From: Crossiella cryophila
Lineage (GTDB): Bacteria; Actinomycetota; Actinomycetes; Mycobacteriales; Pseudonocardiaceae
Direction: 5' to 3'
DNA length: 64,000 nucleotides
Assembly: GCF_014204915.1 (NCBI RefSeq)
Contig: NZ_JACHMH010000001.1
Location: forward strand, 1,798,001-1,862,000
Below the pieces are notes generated by a model. That model did not search any database and was not told the origin of the DNA. It saw only the letters and a list, made by a program, of their open reading frames with translations. Both the position numbers and the translations under genes were made by a program. Positions within the stretch are counted from its first letter, which is position 1; each line of letters starts with the position of its first letter. This document shows positions 33,531-41,826 of the stretch, piece by piece.

Positions 33531-34870
33531 GGTGCTTCCTCCTTTGTGGACGGTTCGGTGCGCGTGGTCGGCACGCTGCCGAGCCCGCGGGTCAGGCCGA
33601 GGCGGCCCAGCAGCAGGTAGCCGAAGAAGGCCGCCAGCACCGAGGTGAGAGTGGGGATCCCGAAGGGCAGCAACGCGCCCGCCACCGCGCCGAGCACCCA
33701 GCAGGCAGCGGCCGCGGGCACCCAGTCCGGCGCGGTGGCGGGCAACTCGCCCCGGCCCCTGGACTCCTCCAGGTCCCGGCGCCAGGTGCGAACCAGGAAG
33801 TACTCGGCGATCACGATCCCGGCGATCGGCGGGCTGATCACCCCGATCCAGGTCAGGAACCCCTGGAACTGCTCGAGGATCCCGAGCGCGGACAGCACCG
33901 AGCCGAGCAGGCCGAGCCCGACCGTGGCGGCGATCCGGTTGGTGCGCCTGCCCAGCAGCACGTCGATGGTGTTCACCAGGCCGAGCGAGGCGCAGTACAG
34001 GTTCCAGTCGTTGACCTTGAGGATGGCCGCGACCAGGATCAGCGTGCCGAGGAAGCCCGAGGACGAGGTGATGATGTGCACCACGTCGGAGGTCTTGGCC
34101 GCGTGCGCCAGCAGCACCCCGATCAGCCCGATCACGAATTCGCCGAGGGTCACGCTGAGCACGGTCTGCTTGACCACGTCGGAAGTGCTGCGGTTGAACC
34201 TGGTCAGGTCCGGGGTCATGATCGCGCCCATGATGAACGCGCCGGAGACCAGCGTGGTGCCCGCGGCCAGGGACAGCGCCGGACCCGGCGGGGCCGCGCT
34301 CATCAGCTCGCTCAGCGAGTGCATCCGCAGGCCGTCCCAGATCGCGTAGCCGCTGAGCAGCAGGAAGGCCGGCACGGTCAGGTAGGCGGTCCAGGCCATG
34401 CCGTGGATGCCGAAGACCACGATCGCGGTCACCAGCAGCCCGCCGATCAGCGACCAGGCCCACAGCGGCGGCCCGCCGAGCAGGTTGCGCAGGCCCTGGG
34501 CGAACGCGCCGTTCTGCACGCCGAACCAGCCGGCCAGGCTGATCGTCATCAGCAGCCCGACCAGCGCCGAACCGCGGTGCCCGAAGCCGGACCAGCGGGT
34601 CAGCACCGAGGTGGACAGCCCCTCCCGCATCCCGGCCACGCCGAGCAGGACGGTGATCACCTCCATGATCGCCGCGCCCAGCGTGATGGCCAGCACCGCG
34701 TTCCAGAACGTCATTCCGAATCCGAGCACCGCGCCCAGCAGGAACTGGTGGAAAGAGGCAATCTGCCCAAATCGCTGCACGGCGATGGAAAACCACGGCC
34801 GGCGGGCTGACTCCGGTACCCGGGTCAGCGAGTAGTCGTCGCGGCCCACCGCGTTCGCTGTTCCGCTCAT
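33518..34870 (-). CDS. NCS1-family purine/cytosine permease
   Basis: About 450 residues with around 12 hydrophobic segments. Typical NCS1/CodB features are FGFGMTFWNAVLAITLG-type helix 1, LAGWFGVQNGAFA, IMTPDLTRFNRSTSDVV and GVISPPIAGIVIAEYFLVR. It imports a nucleobase or related heterocycle; substrate not decidable. Start uncertain: ATG 34870 has no ribosome binding site, while an in-frame GTG at 34906 has AGAAG upstream. It is first in the operon with rhodanese, M1-like protein and thioredoxin, and is divergent from the cyclodipeptide synthase. Confidence 0.87.
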   Translation of the reverse strand: MSGTANAVGRDDYSLTRVPESARRPWFSIAVQRFGQIASFHQFLLGAVLGFGMTFWNAVLAITLGAAIMEVITVLLGVAGMREGLSTSVLTRWSGFGHRGSALVGLLMTISLAGWFGVQNGAFAQGLRNLLGGPPLWAWSLIGGLLVTAIVVFGIHGMAWTAYLTVPAFLLLSGYAIWDGLRMHSLSELMSAAPPGPALSLAAGTTLVSGAFIMGAIMTPDLTRFNRSTSDVVKQTVLSVTLGEFVIGLIGVLLAHAAKTSDVVHIITSSSGFLGTLILVAAILKVNDWNLYCASLGLVNTIDVLLGRRTNRIAATVGLGLLGSVLSALGILEQFQGFLTWIGVISPPIAGIVIAEYFLVRTWRRDLEESRGRGELPATAPDWVPAAAACWVLGAVAGALLPFGIPTLTSVLAAFFGYLLLGRLGLTRGLGSVPTTRTEPSTKEEAPCCP

Positions 34871-34942
34871 GGCCAAAAGTCTGTGCATTTCGGCATTCGA
34901 TTGCACCCTACTTCTGGGGGGTGCTTTTCGAGGTGCCTTGAA

Positions 34943-34953
34943 CTGAATTTCAG
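34943..34953. promoter_or_regulatory. CTGAA-T-TTCAG palindrome upstream of the cyclodipeptide synthase
   Basis: A perfect 11-bp palindrome in the 169-base divergent region between permease and cyclodipeptide synthase. The half-site TTTCAG(T) recurs three times at 36732-36755 upstream of the first HTH regulator and once at 37732-37739 before the second. A shared operator is plausible. Confidence 0.5.
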
Positions 34954-35039
34954 GCGTTCACAACGCGTTGACGTGCGGGTTTGCTCCGACGTACGAAGTG
35001 GTCAGCACGTACTGGAAACAGCGACGAACGGAGCGCGCG

Positions 35040-35735
35040 ATGTATGTTGTGAGTCCGCTGGTGGAAAGCTGTCCGGCTTCGGTGATCGAGGCCGAACATG
35101 CCTGTGTCGGTATCAGCCCGTTTAATGGATATTTCACTCCGGAGCGAATCAACGAACTCGCCGCCTGGGCGGTTCGGACGTTCCCGAGTTGCCACTTCTT
35201 CGTGCCCGACGGGCCATCGGTGCACACCCTGGAAGCCCTCGGCTATTCCCCGAGCAAGGCGCGGTCCAAGGCCCGCCGGCAGGGTTGCTACGTCTACAAC
35301 AAGATCCACAAAGCCCTGTCCGAGCTGGGGGTGCCGGACCCGGGCGCGCTGATCCTGGACTCGGCCGCGCTGGAGCACAACCCGGACTACCAACGGCTCT
35401 TAGCCCACGGCGAGCAGCTCTACCGGGTGGACGAGGAGTTCCGCGCGGCCTGCCTGCGGGCCAGCCACTGGGTGCTCGACCGCAAGCTGCCCGACGGCCA
35501 GCGGCCCAGCCCCGAACAACTCGCCAAGGCGGTGCGTTACTTCCTCGCCGAGCTGCCGCTGTTCGCCGACACCACCGGCATCGTCGGCCGCCGCGCCTCG
35601 GTGTTCGTCTACCACCAGCGGGTGGCCTTCCTCGAACGCTTCTACCGGCGCGAGCTGAGCTGGAAACCCGCTGCGGGACAAGGGTTCCTGGTGGTCACCC
35701 CGGTCGGCGAACTGGTCAGCGCCACAGCCAGCTGA
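35040..35735 (+). CDS. cyclodipeptide synthase (NYH subfamily)
   Basis: 231 residues. It diverts two aminoacyl-tRNAs from translation to make a cyclic dipeptide. The family core is intact: GISPFNGYF with nucleophile Ser26 (Ser37 of AlbC) and Asn29, PDGPSVHTLEALGYSPSKARSKARRQ, then YFLAELPLFADT with Tyr167 and Glu171 (Tyr178/Glu182 of AlbC), and VYHQR with Tyr191-His192. Asn29 plus Tyr-His place it in the NYH subfamily. The pocket residues do not let me name the product. No tailoring oxidase or methyltransferase is directly adjacent; the nearest P450 is 31 kb away. ATG 35040 has GGAG upstream. Its 3' end overlaps the convergent HTH regulator by 20 bases. Confidence 0.93.
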   Translation: MYVVSPLVESCPASVIEAEHACVGISPFNGYFTPERINELAAWAVRTFPSCHFFVPDGPSVHTLEALGYSPSKARSKARRQGCYVYNKIHKALSELGVPDPGALILDSAALEHNPDYQRLLAHGEQLYRVDEEFRAACLRASHWVLDRKLPDGQRPSPEQLAKAVRYFLAELPLFADTTGIVGRRASVFVYHQRVAFLERFYRRELSWKPAAGQGFLVVTPVGELVSATAS

Positions 35736-36636
35736 TGCCGTGCCCGCCGGGCCCGAGGTCGAAACCGACGAGCTGCGCCTCGTTGCGCGCGCCCAGGCGC
35801 AGCTCGGTCGCCTCCCGCTGGCCGTCCCGGCCCGCCGGGTGCGCGGCGGCGCGGTGCACCCGCCACACCTTGGCCGGGGTGGCCCGTGGATCGAAGGCCA
35901 CGGTCAGCCGGTACTCCCGGCAGCCCAGCAGGAACCGGCGCTCGCAACTGGTCACCAGCGCCTCCTCCGGCCGGTAGCCCAGCTCGTAGTCGGCCAGGCA
36001 GGTCTCGGTCTGCCGCAGCGGCCGGTCGAAGCGCAGTTCGGCGAGCACGCCGCCGCCGTCCGGGTCGGTGTGGATCCGGCCCAGCCGGCAGGTGTCGCTC
36101 TGCCAGCGATTGGGCAGCGCGCCCGCCGGTGCGGCCAGCCGCACCAGGTGCCGGTCCACGCCGTCGACCATGGCCTGCAGCACCGCCCGCACCCGCATCG
36201 CGCGCACCGCCCGGTCCGGCCCGACCGTCCAGTGCTCGTGCACGCTCAGCGGCACGATGGCATCGGCCGGGTGCGGCAGCCTGCGGCCGGAGATCGGCGC
36301 GCCGCGGCGGCCACGCAGCACCAGCGGGTGCGCCGGTGCCACCGGGGGTTCCGGCGCCGGGCGGTCCAGCAGGGCCAGCAGGGCCCTCGGCGGCAGCTCC
36401 AGCACCTCCTCCAGCTCACGCACCACGCGCAGCGAGGCGTGCCGGTGCGGACGGCTCTGCCCGCGTTGCCAGTAGCTCAGGCTGGCCAGGCTCACCCGGT
36501 GCCCGCGATCGGCCAGCCGGACCTGGATCCGTTGCAGGGTCAGGCCGCTGAGCTGGATGGCCAGGTACAGGGCGTGATGGAACGGGCCGCCGCGCAGCGC
36601 CGCGGTCAGTTCCTCTGGCACCGTCGCCGCTGTCAT
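35716..36636 (-). CDS. HTH regulator with uncharacterised C-terminal domain (paralogue 1)
   Basis: 306 residues from ATG 36636 (GGGGGAAACC upstream). An N-terminal HTH (GGPFHHALYLAIQLSGLTLQRIQ ... VSLASLSYWQRGQSRP) is followed by a beta-rich C-terminal domain of about 200 residues containing VPLSVHEHWTVG, NRWQSDTCRLGRIHTD and AKVWRVHRAA and ending GISWLWR. The second paralogue (36766) is collinear. The family is common in actinomycetes but its ligand is unknown. It converges on and overlaps the cyclodipeptide synthase and probably regulates it, by context. Confidence 0.8.
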   Translation of the reverse strand: MTAATVPEELTAALRGGPFHHALYLAIQLSGLTLQRIQVRLADRGHRVSLASLSYWQRGQSRPHRHASLRVVRELEEVLELPPRALLALLDRPAPEPPVAPAHPLVLRGRRGAPISGRRLPHPADAIVPLSVHEHWTVGPDRAVRAMRVRAVLQAMVDGVDRHLVRLAAPAGALPNRWQSDTCRLGRIHTDPDGGGVLAELRFDRPLRQTETCLADYELGYRPEEALVTSCERRFLLGCREYRLTVAFDPRATPAKVWRVHRAAAHPAGRDGQREATELRLGARNEAQLVGFDLGPGGHGISWLWR

Positions 36637-36730
36637 GGTTTCCCCCATCCGCCGCCTGCTTGATGTGCGCCATTGTTGAAAACTGGTGTCGAGAACAGCA
36701 CCCCACCATGGGTGTAGGGATTTCACAATA

Positions 36731-36755
36731 TTTTCAGTTTCAGTCTGTTTTCAGT
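36731..36755. promoter_or_regulatory. three TTTCAGT repeats upstream of HTH regulator 1
   Basis: TTTCAGT occurs at 36732, 36738 and 36749 within an AT-rich stretch between the two HTH genes. The same hexamer forms the palindrome in the cyclodipeptide synthase promoter and lies just upstream of HTH regulator 2 (37732-37739). Confidence 0.5.
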
Positions 36756-36765
36756 TGACCGATGG

Positions 36766-37674
36766 TCAGTTCCAGCACCAGCGCATGCCGTAATAGCCGG
36801 GCGGCAGGTCGAAGTCGATGAAATGGGCAACAAGGTTGCCATCAACCTGAATGTCCCCGACATCCACCGTCGGCGAGCTGTTGTCCGGCCGGAACACCCG
36901 CCACACCCTGGCCGGTGGATCACCGGCCGGGAACCGCACGGTCAGGCAGTAGGTCTGCGCGCCCGCCCGGAACCCGCCGCCCCATGCGGTGCAGGCCGAG
37001 CCGCGGCCGGTGAACTCGAAGACCGTGTCCACCAGCAGGTTCTCCCCGCGGTGCAGCGGGTGCGGGAAGCGGGCCTCCACCACCATCACCCCGGCCTGGT
37101 GATCGGTGGCCACCCGGCCCAGCCTGGTCCGGTCGCTGCGCCAGCGCACCGGCAGCTCGCCCGGCTCGCAGGCCGCGATCACCGCGTCCCGGTCCACCCC
37201 GTCGATCCTGGCCTGGCGCAGTATCTGCAAGTCCAGCTCGTCGATGCCGCGTCCAGGGGCCAGTGCCAGGTGCTCGTGCACGCTCAGCGCGATGAGCTGC
37301 CCGTCGAAGGGGTTGGCCAGCTCCACCAGCAGCCGCTGCACCGTCTCGGCGTTCGCGCACACCTGCCGGGGCGTCACCGCGTACCAGGGCCGTTCCGGGG
37401 CAGGCTGCTGCTGCCTGGCCGGGCTGAGCAGGGTCTGCAGGGCGCCCTGGGGCACCCCGACGACCTCCTCCAGCGTCCGCACCAGCGCGGCCGAGCGCGG
37501 TCTGCTCCGGCCCCGCTGCCAGTAGCTCAACGTGGCCAGACCGACCGGCATGCCGCGCTCGGCCATCCGGGACCTGATCCGGGCCAGGGTCAGCCCACTG
37601 GCCTGGATCGCCAGCCGTAATGCGTGCTCGAACGGACCGGTGCGCAGGGCCTCATGCAGTCCGCTCGACGCCAT
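36766..37674 (-). CDS. HTH regulator with uncharacterised C-terminal domain (paralogue 2)
   Basis: 302 residues from ATG 37674. HTH region TGPFEHALRLAIQASGLTLARIRSRM ... VGLATLSYWQRGRSRP, then a C-terminal domain with IALSVHEHLALAPG, VRWRSDRTRLGRVATD, ARVWRVFRPDN and final FDLPPGYYGMRWCWN, collinear with paralogue 1. The start is uncertain: a TTG at 37710 has a better GGAAAG site; the ATG matches the paralogue's N-terminus. It follows the penicillin-acylase gene by 60 bases in the same direction, so it may be co-transcribed with it. Confidence 0.8.
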   Translation of the reverse strand: MASSGLHEALRTGPFEHALRLAIQASGLTLARIRSRMAERGMPVGLATLSYWQRGRSRPRSAALVRTLEEVVGVPQGALQTLLSPARQQQPAPERPWYAVTPRQVCANAETVQRLLVELANPFDGQLIALSVHEHLALAPGRGIDELDLQILRQARIDGVDRDAVIAACEPGELPVRWRSDRTRLGRVATDHQAGVMVVEARFPHPLHRGENLLVDTVFEFTGRGSACTAWGGGFRAGAQTYCLTVRFPAGDPPARVWRVFRPDNSSPTVDVGDIQVDGNLVAHFIDFDLPPGYYGMRWCWN

Positions 37675-37734
37675 CTCCGATTTCCGCACACCGGTGATGG
37701 TGGCAGACAACGGCTTTCCAGAACATTTCGGTTT

Positions 37735-40700
37735 TCAGTGCGCGTAAACTTCAATTTCGAATAATGAGTAGCCGTAGCGGGTGGCCCGGCTGATCCCGGT
37801 CATCCGCACGAATCGGGCCTGGGTGGCCGCGAACGGGATGTTGTCCTCGCCGCCGTCACCCTCGGCCACCGTGGCCACCGGCCGCCACTGCTGCCCGTCG
37901 GCGGAGACCTCGATCCGGTAGGCCTTGCCGTAGGCGGCCTCCCAGCGCAGCACCGCCCTGGCCACCTGCTGCACCGAACCGAGGTCCACGGTGATCGACT
38001 GGTTGTCCGACCAGTCACTGGCCCAGCGGGTGCCGCGGTCGCCGTCCACCGCCTTGCCGGGCGGGGAGGGGTACATGCCGGTCTCGTGGCTGGACGCGCT
38101 GATCGCCTTGGCCTGGGCCAGGTTGCCGATCTGCTCGCCGCGGCGGGCCGGGAACTCGACCACCTGCTGGTAGGTGGGCCGGTTCTGCCACTGGGTCTTG
38201 TCCTGGGTGATGCCGCCGGTTGGCCGGTGGATGATCTGGTCCCGGCAGAACTGGTCGCCCGGCTTGCAGTCGGCGTCCCCTGGGTAGGTGGTGGTGGCCG
38301 GGGTGTTCACCGCCGCGCGCAGCGAGTCCAGCAGCGCGGTGCGGCAGGCGGCGGCGTTCCCGTTGCCGCAGAAGGCGTTCGGCGTCCACGCCTGCACCGG
38401 GTCGCCGAGCACCTTGCGCAGGTCCTTGTGCACGTAGCCGTACCAGCCGTACTGGAAGGCCGAACCGGTGTGCCCAGGCTGCTCGTCCACCCGCATCGCG
38501 GCCAGCAAAGCCTTGTGCAGTGCGGGTTCCAGGCCGGGCTCGAAGATCGCCTTGGCCAGCAGCGGGAACCAGGCGTCCAGCACCCGGATCGCCTCGCTGT
38601 GCAGGTAGACGTACTTGCCGGAGGCGGTCGGATCGCCGTCGGTGGTGCGGTGCCCGCCCGCTCGCTGCCAGAGGCGGAGCTGCTCCACCGCGGTGGCCAG
38701 CGCCGGGTCGGTGACCGGGGCCTGGTCGAGCACCCGCAGCAGCAGCGGCAGCACCTTGTCCGCGCGCAGGTCCACTGTGGACGCGTCAGCCATCGCCTTG
38801 GTCAGCTTGGCCCTGGTGAACTTCTCGCCGCGGTCCAGCAGCGGCTTGATCCGGTCGTCCAGCGGCTGCGAGCGGTGCACCGGGCCGAAGCTGAAGTTGC
38901 CGTCCGCGGCCGAGAAACCGGGCGCCTGCTTGTTGTTCCAGCTGGTCAGGTAGTCCTGGTTGATCACCTGCGGATGCTGCTCGAACGGGGTGTACCTGGC
39001 CTGGTTGTCCGCGGGCCGCCAGTCCTGCCACTCATACGCGGTGTCCCCGCGCACCGGCAGGTTCGGGTCGTGGCCGGGCTTGCGCACCGGGTTGAAGCCG
39101 GAGTTGAAGTAGGCGATGTCCTTGCTGTCGGCGTAGAACCAGTTGAAGCCGTAGCCGATCTGGTTGGCCGCACGCTGGAAGTCCGCGGCCGAGCGGATCG
39201 CGTCCGGGTCGTTGAACAGCTGGAAGCCCAGGGTGGACTCGACCTCGCGCAGGTAGGTCGAGCGCAGCTTGGTGAAGGCCATCGGCTTGCCTGCCACGGT
39301 GCCGCGGTGGGAGATCAGGCCGAGCTTGGTGCGCTGGGTGACCAGCGTGTACGACCCGGCCGGGGTGGCATCGGCCAGGCTGGGCTTCCAGGCGTTCTTC
39401 TTGGTCAGCTCCTCGATGGCCAGGCACTCGCCGCGGAAGCGGTAGTGCGCCGACTGCAGGGTGGGCGCGCCGCCGCCGGGCTCGCACAGCTCGACCGCGT
39501 AGCTGTCGGTGATGTCCTGGGAGGCGGTGGTCGCGCTCCACGCGTAGTCCTGGCCGCGGCCGAGCAGCACGTACAGGCCGAGTCCGGCGAAGGAGGCGCC
39601 GCGCGAGCTGATGCCGGGGGCCTGGATCTCCTGGATGGTCAGCAGCTGCGGGGCGAAGTAGCCGGTCTGCGGGCCGAACACGGCCACCGGGTGACCGCTC
39701 TCGGTGTGCGCGCCGGAGACCAGCAGCGCGTTGGACATGCCGCGCTGGGCCGGCGGAGCAGGGGCCAGTGAGTCCTTGCTGGCCGGGCCGGTGGGATCGC
39801 GCACGATCGGCTGCTGCACCACCGAACCGCGGTCGGGCAGCACCACGCCCGCGGCGTCCGGATCGCTGGAGCCGTAGGGGAAGGAGGTGCCGTTGTGCAC
39901 GGTCACCGGGGCTTCCGGGTCGTTCTGCGCCCGGAAGGCCGACCAGACCGCGTCGCCCTGGGCCTTGCCGTAGCGGGCCCGTGCCTCGACCAGGGCCACC
40001 GCGGAGATGACCTCCTGGCCGCCGCCCGCGCCGAAGATGCCGCCGACCAGCGAGGCGATCGCGCCGATGTCGGTGGGCTTCCAGGGTTCCGGGCCGCCCT
40101 CGTTGGTGATCGCGTTGGCCTTGCCGATGGCCACGTACTCACCGGGGAAGTACCGGCCTGCCTTGCTCTGCGAGATGTAGAGGTTGATGCCGGCCACGTA
40201 GTCCAGCACGTCCTGCTTCATCTGCTTGCCGCGCGCGCCGAGCTGGTCCAGCCGGTCGAACTGGGCCTGCAGGTCGGCCTCGGTGTAGGGCGCGATGGAC
40301 CACTGCTGCTGCTCGAACTCGCGGTTGCCCACGGCGCCGCCCGCGAAGGAGGAGACCTCGCCGCGGCCGACGTGCCGGAGCACGTCCATCAGGAACAGCC
40401 GGTCCTGCGCGGAGGCGAAGCCGGAGCCGAACATGCCGCCGGAGCGGGTGGTGCCGGTGATGTGCGGGGTGCCGGTGGCCTTGTCCCGCACGATGGTCAC
40501 GTCCGGGCGCGGCGAGCTGGTGCTGGCCACCTGGTCGGCTGGCACGCCGAAGGAGGCGTCGTTGAAGTAAGTGTTGAGCTGCTCGTCGGTCAGGCCGCTG
40601 TAACCCCAGACCAGCTTCTCGTAGCGGGACTTCTGGTCGCTGGAGTGCGGTGGCCGGATGCCCAGGGCCTTGAACAGCAGCAGCTCGGCGAAGGTGGCGT

Positions 40701-40863
40701 TGCCGTTCTGGCCGGGCGGCAGGATGTCGTCGCACTGACTGATGCAGTAGTCAGGTGGTGGCGCGGCGGCTCGGGTGCCGGTGGGCTGTGCGGCCGCGGG
40801 CGGGGCCCCTAGGAGGGCGATGGCGGTCGCGGAGGTGAGCAGCAGGGCCAGGCTTCGTCGCAT
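37735..40863 (-). CDS. secreted penicillin-acylase-family Ntn hydrolase with C-terminal F5/8 type C domain
   Basis: 1042 residues from ATG 40863 (GAGGAG 8 bases upstream). Signal peptide ends PPAAAQP. An S45 penicillin amidase domain covers about 110-860: VTIVRDKATGTPHITG in the alpha region and autocatalytic Ser377 in QRGMSNALLVSGAHTESG. The C-terminal 140 residues form an F5/8 type C domain (AVDGDRGTRWASDWSDNQSITVDLG), related to that of the GH8 enzyme at 538. S45 enzymes hydrolyse amide bonds in penicillins, acyl-homoserine lactones, cyclic lipopeptides and similar acylated molecules; substrate here is unknown. The processing Ser is intact. Confidence 0.9.
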   Translation of the reverse strand: MRRSLALLLTSATAIALLGAPPAAAQPTGTRAAAPPPDYCISQCDDILPPGQNGNATFAELLLFKALGIRPPHSSDQKSRYEKLVWGYSGLTDEQLNTYFNDASFGVPADQVASTSSPRPDVTIVRDKATGTPHITGTTRSGGMFGSGFASAQDRLFLMDVLRHVGRGEVSSFAGGAVGNREFEQQQWSIAPYTEADLQAQFDRLDQLGARGKQMKQDVLDYVAGINLYISQSKAGRYFPGEYVAIGKANAITNEGGPEPWKPTDIGAIASLVGGIFGAGGGQEVISAVALVEARARYGKAQGDAVWSAFRAQNDPEAPVTVHNGTSFPYGSSDPDAAGVVLPDRGSVVQQPIVRDPTGPASKDSLAPAPPAQRGMSNALLVSGAHTESGHPVAVFGPQTGYFAPQLLTIQEIQAPGISSRGASFAGLGLYVLLGRGQDYAWSATTASQDITDSYAVELCEPGGGAPTLQSAHYRFRGECLAIEELTKKNAWKPSLADATPAGSYTLVTQRTKLGLISHRGTVAGKPMAFTKLRSTYLREVESTLGFQLFNDPDAIRSAADFQRAANQIGYGFNWFYADSKDIAYFNSGFNPVRKPGHDPNLPVRGDTAYEWQDWRPADNQARYTPFEQHPQVINQDYLTSWNNKQAPGFSAADGNFSFGPVHRSQPLDDRIKPLLDRGEKFTRAKLTKAMADASTVDLRADKVLPLLLRVLDQAPVTDPALATAVEQLRLWQRAGGHRTTDGDPTASGKYVYLHSEAIRVLDAWFPLLAKAIFEPGLEPALHKALLAAMRVDEQPGHTGSAFQYGWYGYVHKDLRKVLGDPVQAWTPNAFCGNGNAAACRTALLDSLRAAVNTPATTTYPGDADCKPGDQFCRDQIIHRPTGGITQDKTQWQNRPTYQQVVEFPARRGEQIGNLAQAKAISASSHETGMYPSPPGKAVDGDRGTRWASDWSDNQSITVDLGSVQQVARAVLRWEAAYGKAYRIEVSADGQQWRPVATVAEGDGGEDNIPFAATQARFVRMTGISRATRYGYSLFEIEVYAH

Positions 40864-40963
40864 CGCCATCACTCCTCGTGGGTTGTGACGCACGTTACGG
40901 GCGAGTAGCTTCTCGTGAAAGAGGTTCACGTTCGTGCGTTCGGATGATCCGAAAATGCTGGCG

Positions 40964-40973
40964 AGAGCGCTCT
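40964..40973. promoter_or_regulatory. LacI-type palindrome AGAGCGCTCT
   Basis: A perfect 10-bp palindrome (GAGAGCGCTCTA context) in the region between the acylase (minus) and the NarL-type regulator (plus). The core GAGCGCTC is shared with LacI-family operators such as the CebR box TGGGAGCGCTCCCA. The window has one LacI gene, at 8603. Confidence 0.4.
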
Positions 40974-41133
40974 ACTCACACGTTCGGTAACTCTGCGTGG
41001 AGATCCGGTTCCCTAAGTGGATGCTGCGCAAACGTCTCGAACGTGATGGGATAACCGCAAAGTGACATAGATAGGCAATACTGCACGCCCACGCTTACTC
41101 GTGACCACGTCACGCCCAATCGGGGAGGCGTCC

Positions 41134-41781
41134 GTGATCAAGGTGCTACTGGTCGACGATGAAGACCTGGTGCGCTCCGGACTTCGCATGATCCTGTCCC
41201 GCGCAGGCGACATTGAGGTCGTCGGCGAATGCGACGACGGTTCTCTCGTCGTCGATCGGGTCCGCCAACTGCGGCCGCACGTCGTGCTGCTCGACATCCG
41301 CATGCGCACAACCGACGGCCTGTCCGCGCTGCGCAGGTTACGTTCGCTGCCCGAGCCGCCCAAGGTGGCCATGCTGACCACGTTCGACATGGACGAGTAC
41401 GTCAGCGAGGCGCTCCGGCTGGGCGCCAGCGGATTCCTGCTCAAGGACACCGAGCCGACCCAGCTGGTCAAGGCGGTGCGCGATGTCGCCCGTGGCGGCG
41501 CGGTGCTGGATCCTGGCGTGGCTGCCAGGGTGCTGGCCGCGGTCGCGCACGGCGAACGGGCCGCCGAACCGGCTCGCAGCCTGCTCGGCAACCTGTCCGA
41601 ACGCGAGCGCGAGGTGCTCGCGCTGATCGGCCAGGGCATGTCCAACGCCGAGATCGGCAGCGCGCTGCATCTGTCCGAGGCCACCGTGAAGGGCTACGTG
41701 TCCTCGGTGCTCGGCAAGATCGGCGCGGTGAACCGGGTGCAGGCGGCGCTGGTCGCCTACCGCGGTGGCCTGATCGCCTGA
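41134..41781 (+). CDS. NarL/FixJ-type response regulator (orphan)
   Basis: 215 residues from GTG 41134 (GGGGAGG site). Receiver domain with Asp8-Asp9 acidic pocket (VDDED), phospho-acceptor Asp54 in VVLLDIRM, Thr and Lys switch residues (MLTTFD, LLKDTEP). A LuxR HTH (LSEREREVLALIGQGMSNAEIGSALHLSEATVKGYVSSVLGKIG) follows. No histidine kinase is adjacent. It converges on the diguanylate cyclase gene. Confidence 0.92.
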   Translation: MIKVLLVDDEDLVRSGLRMILSRAGDIEVVGECDDGSLVVDRVRQLRPHVVLLDIRMRTTDGLSALRRLRSLPEPPKVAMLTTFDMDEYVSEALRLGASGFLLKDTEPTQLVKAVRDVARGGAVLDPGVAARVLAAVAHGERAAEPARSLLGNLSEREREVLALIGQGMSNAEIGSALHLSEATVKGYVSSVLGKIGAVNRVQAALVAYRGGLIA

Positions 41782-41787
41782 GGTGCC

Positions 41788-41809
41788 GGGTGGCGGTGCG
41801 CCGCCACCC
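41788..41809. terminator. bidirectional terminator between response regulator and GGDEF genes
   Basis: GGGTGGCGG (41788-41796) and CCGCCACCC (41801-41809) form a perfect 9-bp stem with a TGCG loop in the 45-base gap between convergent stops. Confidence 0.7.
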
Positions 41810-41826
41810 TCACTTCGGCGCCCTGC

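Noticed and set aside
37735-40863. Penicillin-acylase homologue as another pseudoenzyme
   Set aside because: The processing/nucleophile Ser377 in GMSNALLVSG is intact, so activity is expected.
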